64,000 nt of DNA from Bradyrhizobium glycinis (GTDB lineage: Bacteria > Pseudomonadota > Alphaproteobacteria > Rhizobiales > Xanthobacteraceae). The notes under the pieces were generated by a model. That model was given only the letters and a program-made list of their open reading frames with translations, did no database searches and was not told where the DNA came from. Below, piece by piece: positions 62,856-64,000 of the stretch. The stretch's first letter is position 1. The number at the start of each line of letters is the position of its first letter. A program made the position numbers and the translations under genes. The stretch is from assembly GCF_016031655.1 (NCBI RefSeq), contig NZ_JACCHQ010000016.1, positions 123,060 through 187,059 on the forward strand, given 5' to 3'.

Positions 62856-63242
62856 ATGATCGATCATCTGGGTTTCTCCGTCTCCGACTATGAGCGCGCC
62901 AAGGCGTTCTATACGAAGGCACTGGCGCCGCTCGGCTACAGCCTGATCATGGAAGTCACGGCCGAGCAGACCGGTCACGCTGCCGCCGCAGGCTTCGGTG
63001 CCGAGGGCAAGCCCGACTTCTGGATCGGCGGCGAAGGCGCGATGAACAAGCCGGTGCATGTCGCCATCCGCGCCAAGGATCGCGCCACAGTCGATGCGTT
63101 CTACAAGACGGCGATGGCGGCCGGCGGCCGCGACAACGGCCCGCCCGGCATCCGCCCGCATTATCATGCGAACTATTACGGCGCCTTCGTGCTCGACCCT
63201 GATGGCCACAATATCGAAGCGGTCTGCCACGCACCCGAATAA
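62856..63242 (+). CDS. VOC family protein (glyoxalase fold)
   Basis: 128-aa vicinal-oxygen-chelate fold protein. Two beta-alpha-beta-beta-beta modules are seen, starting MIDHLGFSVSDYERAKAFYT and HVAIRAKDRATVDAFYKTAM, with candidate metal ligands His4, His53-region residues and the C-terminal Glu in DPDGHNIEAVCHAPE. Resembles the small glyoxalase/bleomycin-resistance group whose substrates are mostly unknown. Strong GGGAGG Shine-Dalgarno. It follows the FkbM gene by 24 bp, so co-transcription is likely. Confidence 0.9.
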   Translation: MIDHLGFSVSDYERAKAFYTKALAPLGYSLIMEVTAEQTGHAAAAGFGAEGKPDFWIGGEGAMNKPVHVAIRAKDRATVDAFYKTAMAAGGRDNGPPGIRPHYHANYYGAFVLDPDGHNIEAVCHAPE

Positions 63243-63326
63243 GGCGCGTTTCACGCCACGCGTAAAGGGAACATCGGCACGGCATCATCGTTATCGTCTT
63301 CTGGATAATCGATCACGAAGGTGCCG

Positions 63327-63569
63327 ATGCCGATCGAGCCGCCTGAGATTCCGCCGGCAACCCCGGGGACTCCGACCGAACCGCCTCCTGGAATCCCGCC
63401 AGGCAATCCGCAACCCGATATCACGCCGCCAATGCACGAGCCCGGCGAGACACCGCGGCCGGATGAACTGCCCGGCCATATGCCCGAAGAGATTCCACGA
63501 CGCGGACCGAACGGGCCGCTCACGCCCAATCCGGCGACGGATGCAATTCCGCCGCGGGATCACACGTGA
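63327..63569 (+). CDS. Small proline-rich hypothetical protein
   Basis: 80 aa, about a third proline, beginning MPIEPPEIPPATPGTPTEPP and continuing with PP-x and PG-x repeats up to a C-terminal NPATDAIPPRDHT. No signal peptide, so either cytoplasmic and unfolded or exported by an unseen route. ATG 63327 chosen since GAAGG precedes it by five bases; a GTG six bases upstream is also possible. Composition is extreme enough that a chance frame is possible, but the good ribosome site and clear stop favour a gene. Confidence 0.6.
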   Translation: MPIEPPEIPPATPGTPTEPPPGIPPGNPQPDITPPMHEPGETPRPDELPGHMPEEIPRRGPNGPLTPNPATDAIPPRDHT

Positions 63570-63754
63570 ACGGGCGAAGCAATGTAAGGCGATTGCCACC
63601 AGCGTCTGAATGCGCAATGAACGTTGCCATAGTGAGATGATTTGCGTGCAGAAATAAATCGGGCCGCGGTTGCATCGCCCGCCACAATGCGGCCTAACGC
63701 GTAGCCGTTCATCACGACACTTCGACAAAGAACCTTCCGGGGAAGTTCACCATC

Positions 63755-64000
63755 ATGACCAACCTTCGTTTCGTGCTGCTTGCGACGACGGCTCTGACCG
63801 CGATGCAATTGGCCAACACCGCATCGCATGCACAAGACGCCGCGCCGTTCGTCGTCGCGCAGGCCCAGCCGCAGGACACGGGCCCTGACGGAAAACCGAA
63901 GCAGCCGCCGAAGGGACCACCGGCAGCCGCGCCGCCTGCAGCTCCCGCGCGCCCCGCCGCGCCGCCGCCCGCGGCTGCACCGCCCCATCCGCCTGCAGCT
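63755..64000 (+). CDS. Exported proline/alanine-rich protein, partial (possibly OmpA family)
   Basis: 82 codons visible, cut by the right edge. The signal peptide is MTNLRFVLLATTALTAMQLA and ends near ASHA. It is followed by QDAAPFVVAQAQPQDTGPDG and a long low-complexity tract of Ala and Pro (KQPPKGPPAAAPPAAPARPA). In Bradyrhizobium such N-termini usually belong to OmpA-like outer-membrane proteins with a proline-rich linker before the peptidoglycan-binding domain. That part is outside the window, so the family is an inference. Confidence 0.65.
   Translation, partial: MTNLRFVLLATTALTAMQLANTASHAQDAAPFVVAQAQPQDTGPDGKPKQPPKGPPAAAPPAAPARPAAPPPAAAPPHPPAA

Overview
The window is a GC-rich stretch of alphaproteobacterial chromosome, most likely from Bradyrhizobium or a close relative. 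The evidence is the gene order rpsT - dnaA - dnaN - recF - gyrB, the form of DnaA, MatB, PurC and the succinate dehydrogenase subunits, and several families of palindromic intergenic repeats typical of that genus. Both edges cut a gene: a molybdopterin-binding oxidoreductase subunit on the left and a proline-rich exported protein on the right.

Layout. 1-6.4 kb: an IorAB-type molybdenum hydroxylase pair, two alpha/beta hydrolases, small hypotheticals and a Wza-like polysaccharide export lipoprotein. 6.4-19.8 kb: the replication cluster. rpsT has a clear promoter and terminator. It is followed by a gene-free stretch of 1.2 kb with DnaA-box-like sites and a cluster of GANTC (CcrM) sites, a candidate origin or dnaA control region. 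Then come dnaA, dnaN, a broken DUF559 nuclease gene, recF, three tandem paralogous exported proteins of unknown function, and gyrB. 20-25.8 kb: a membrane protein, a MurA whose active-site Cys position is Asp, a three-gene MATE / DUF2867 / isomerase operon joined by ATGA overlaps, and a FUSC protein. 25.9-36 kb: MmgE/PrpD, two serine hydrolases (one next to a membrane-bound AraC-type regulator and a perfect 16-bp palindrome), pirin, purC and succinate-semialdehyde dehydrogenase. 36-49.9 kb: a PfkB kinase, murJ, trpS, a universal stress protein, an Nfu-type Fe-S carrier, asd, an acetyltransferase, leuB, an MFS transporter, a Tat-exported molybdoenzyme with a cytochrome b, and a fasciclin protein. 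50-53.5 kb: an SDR, malonyl-CoA synthase and a frameshifted TauE/SafE gene. 54-64 kb: sdhCDAB, a hybrid histidine kinase, an SbmA/BacA-like ABC transporter, an FkbM methyltransferase, a glyoxalase-fold protein and proline-rich proteins.

Most of the content is housekeeping: replication, cell wall (murA, murJ), amino acids (asd, leuB), purines (purC), tRNA charging (trpS), the TCA cycle and respiration (sdh). The part that existing families explain least is the array of three tandem paralogs between recF and gyrB (13081-17034). They share a signal-peptide motif, a repeated FYR...GW unit and a C-terminal beta-rich unit, and even their upstream spacers are related, so whole gene-plus-spacer units seem to have been duplicated. 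No tRNA, rRNA, CRISPR array, insertion sequence or prophage was seen. At least 23 palindromic repeat copies in six families fill most gaps.
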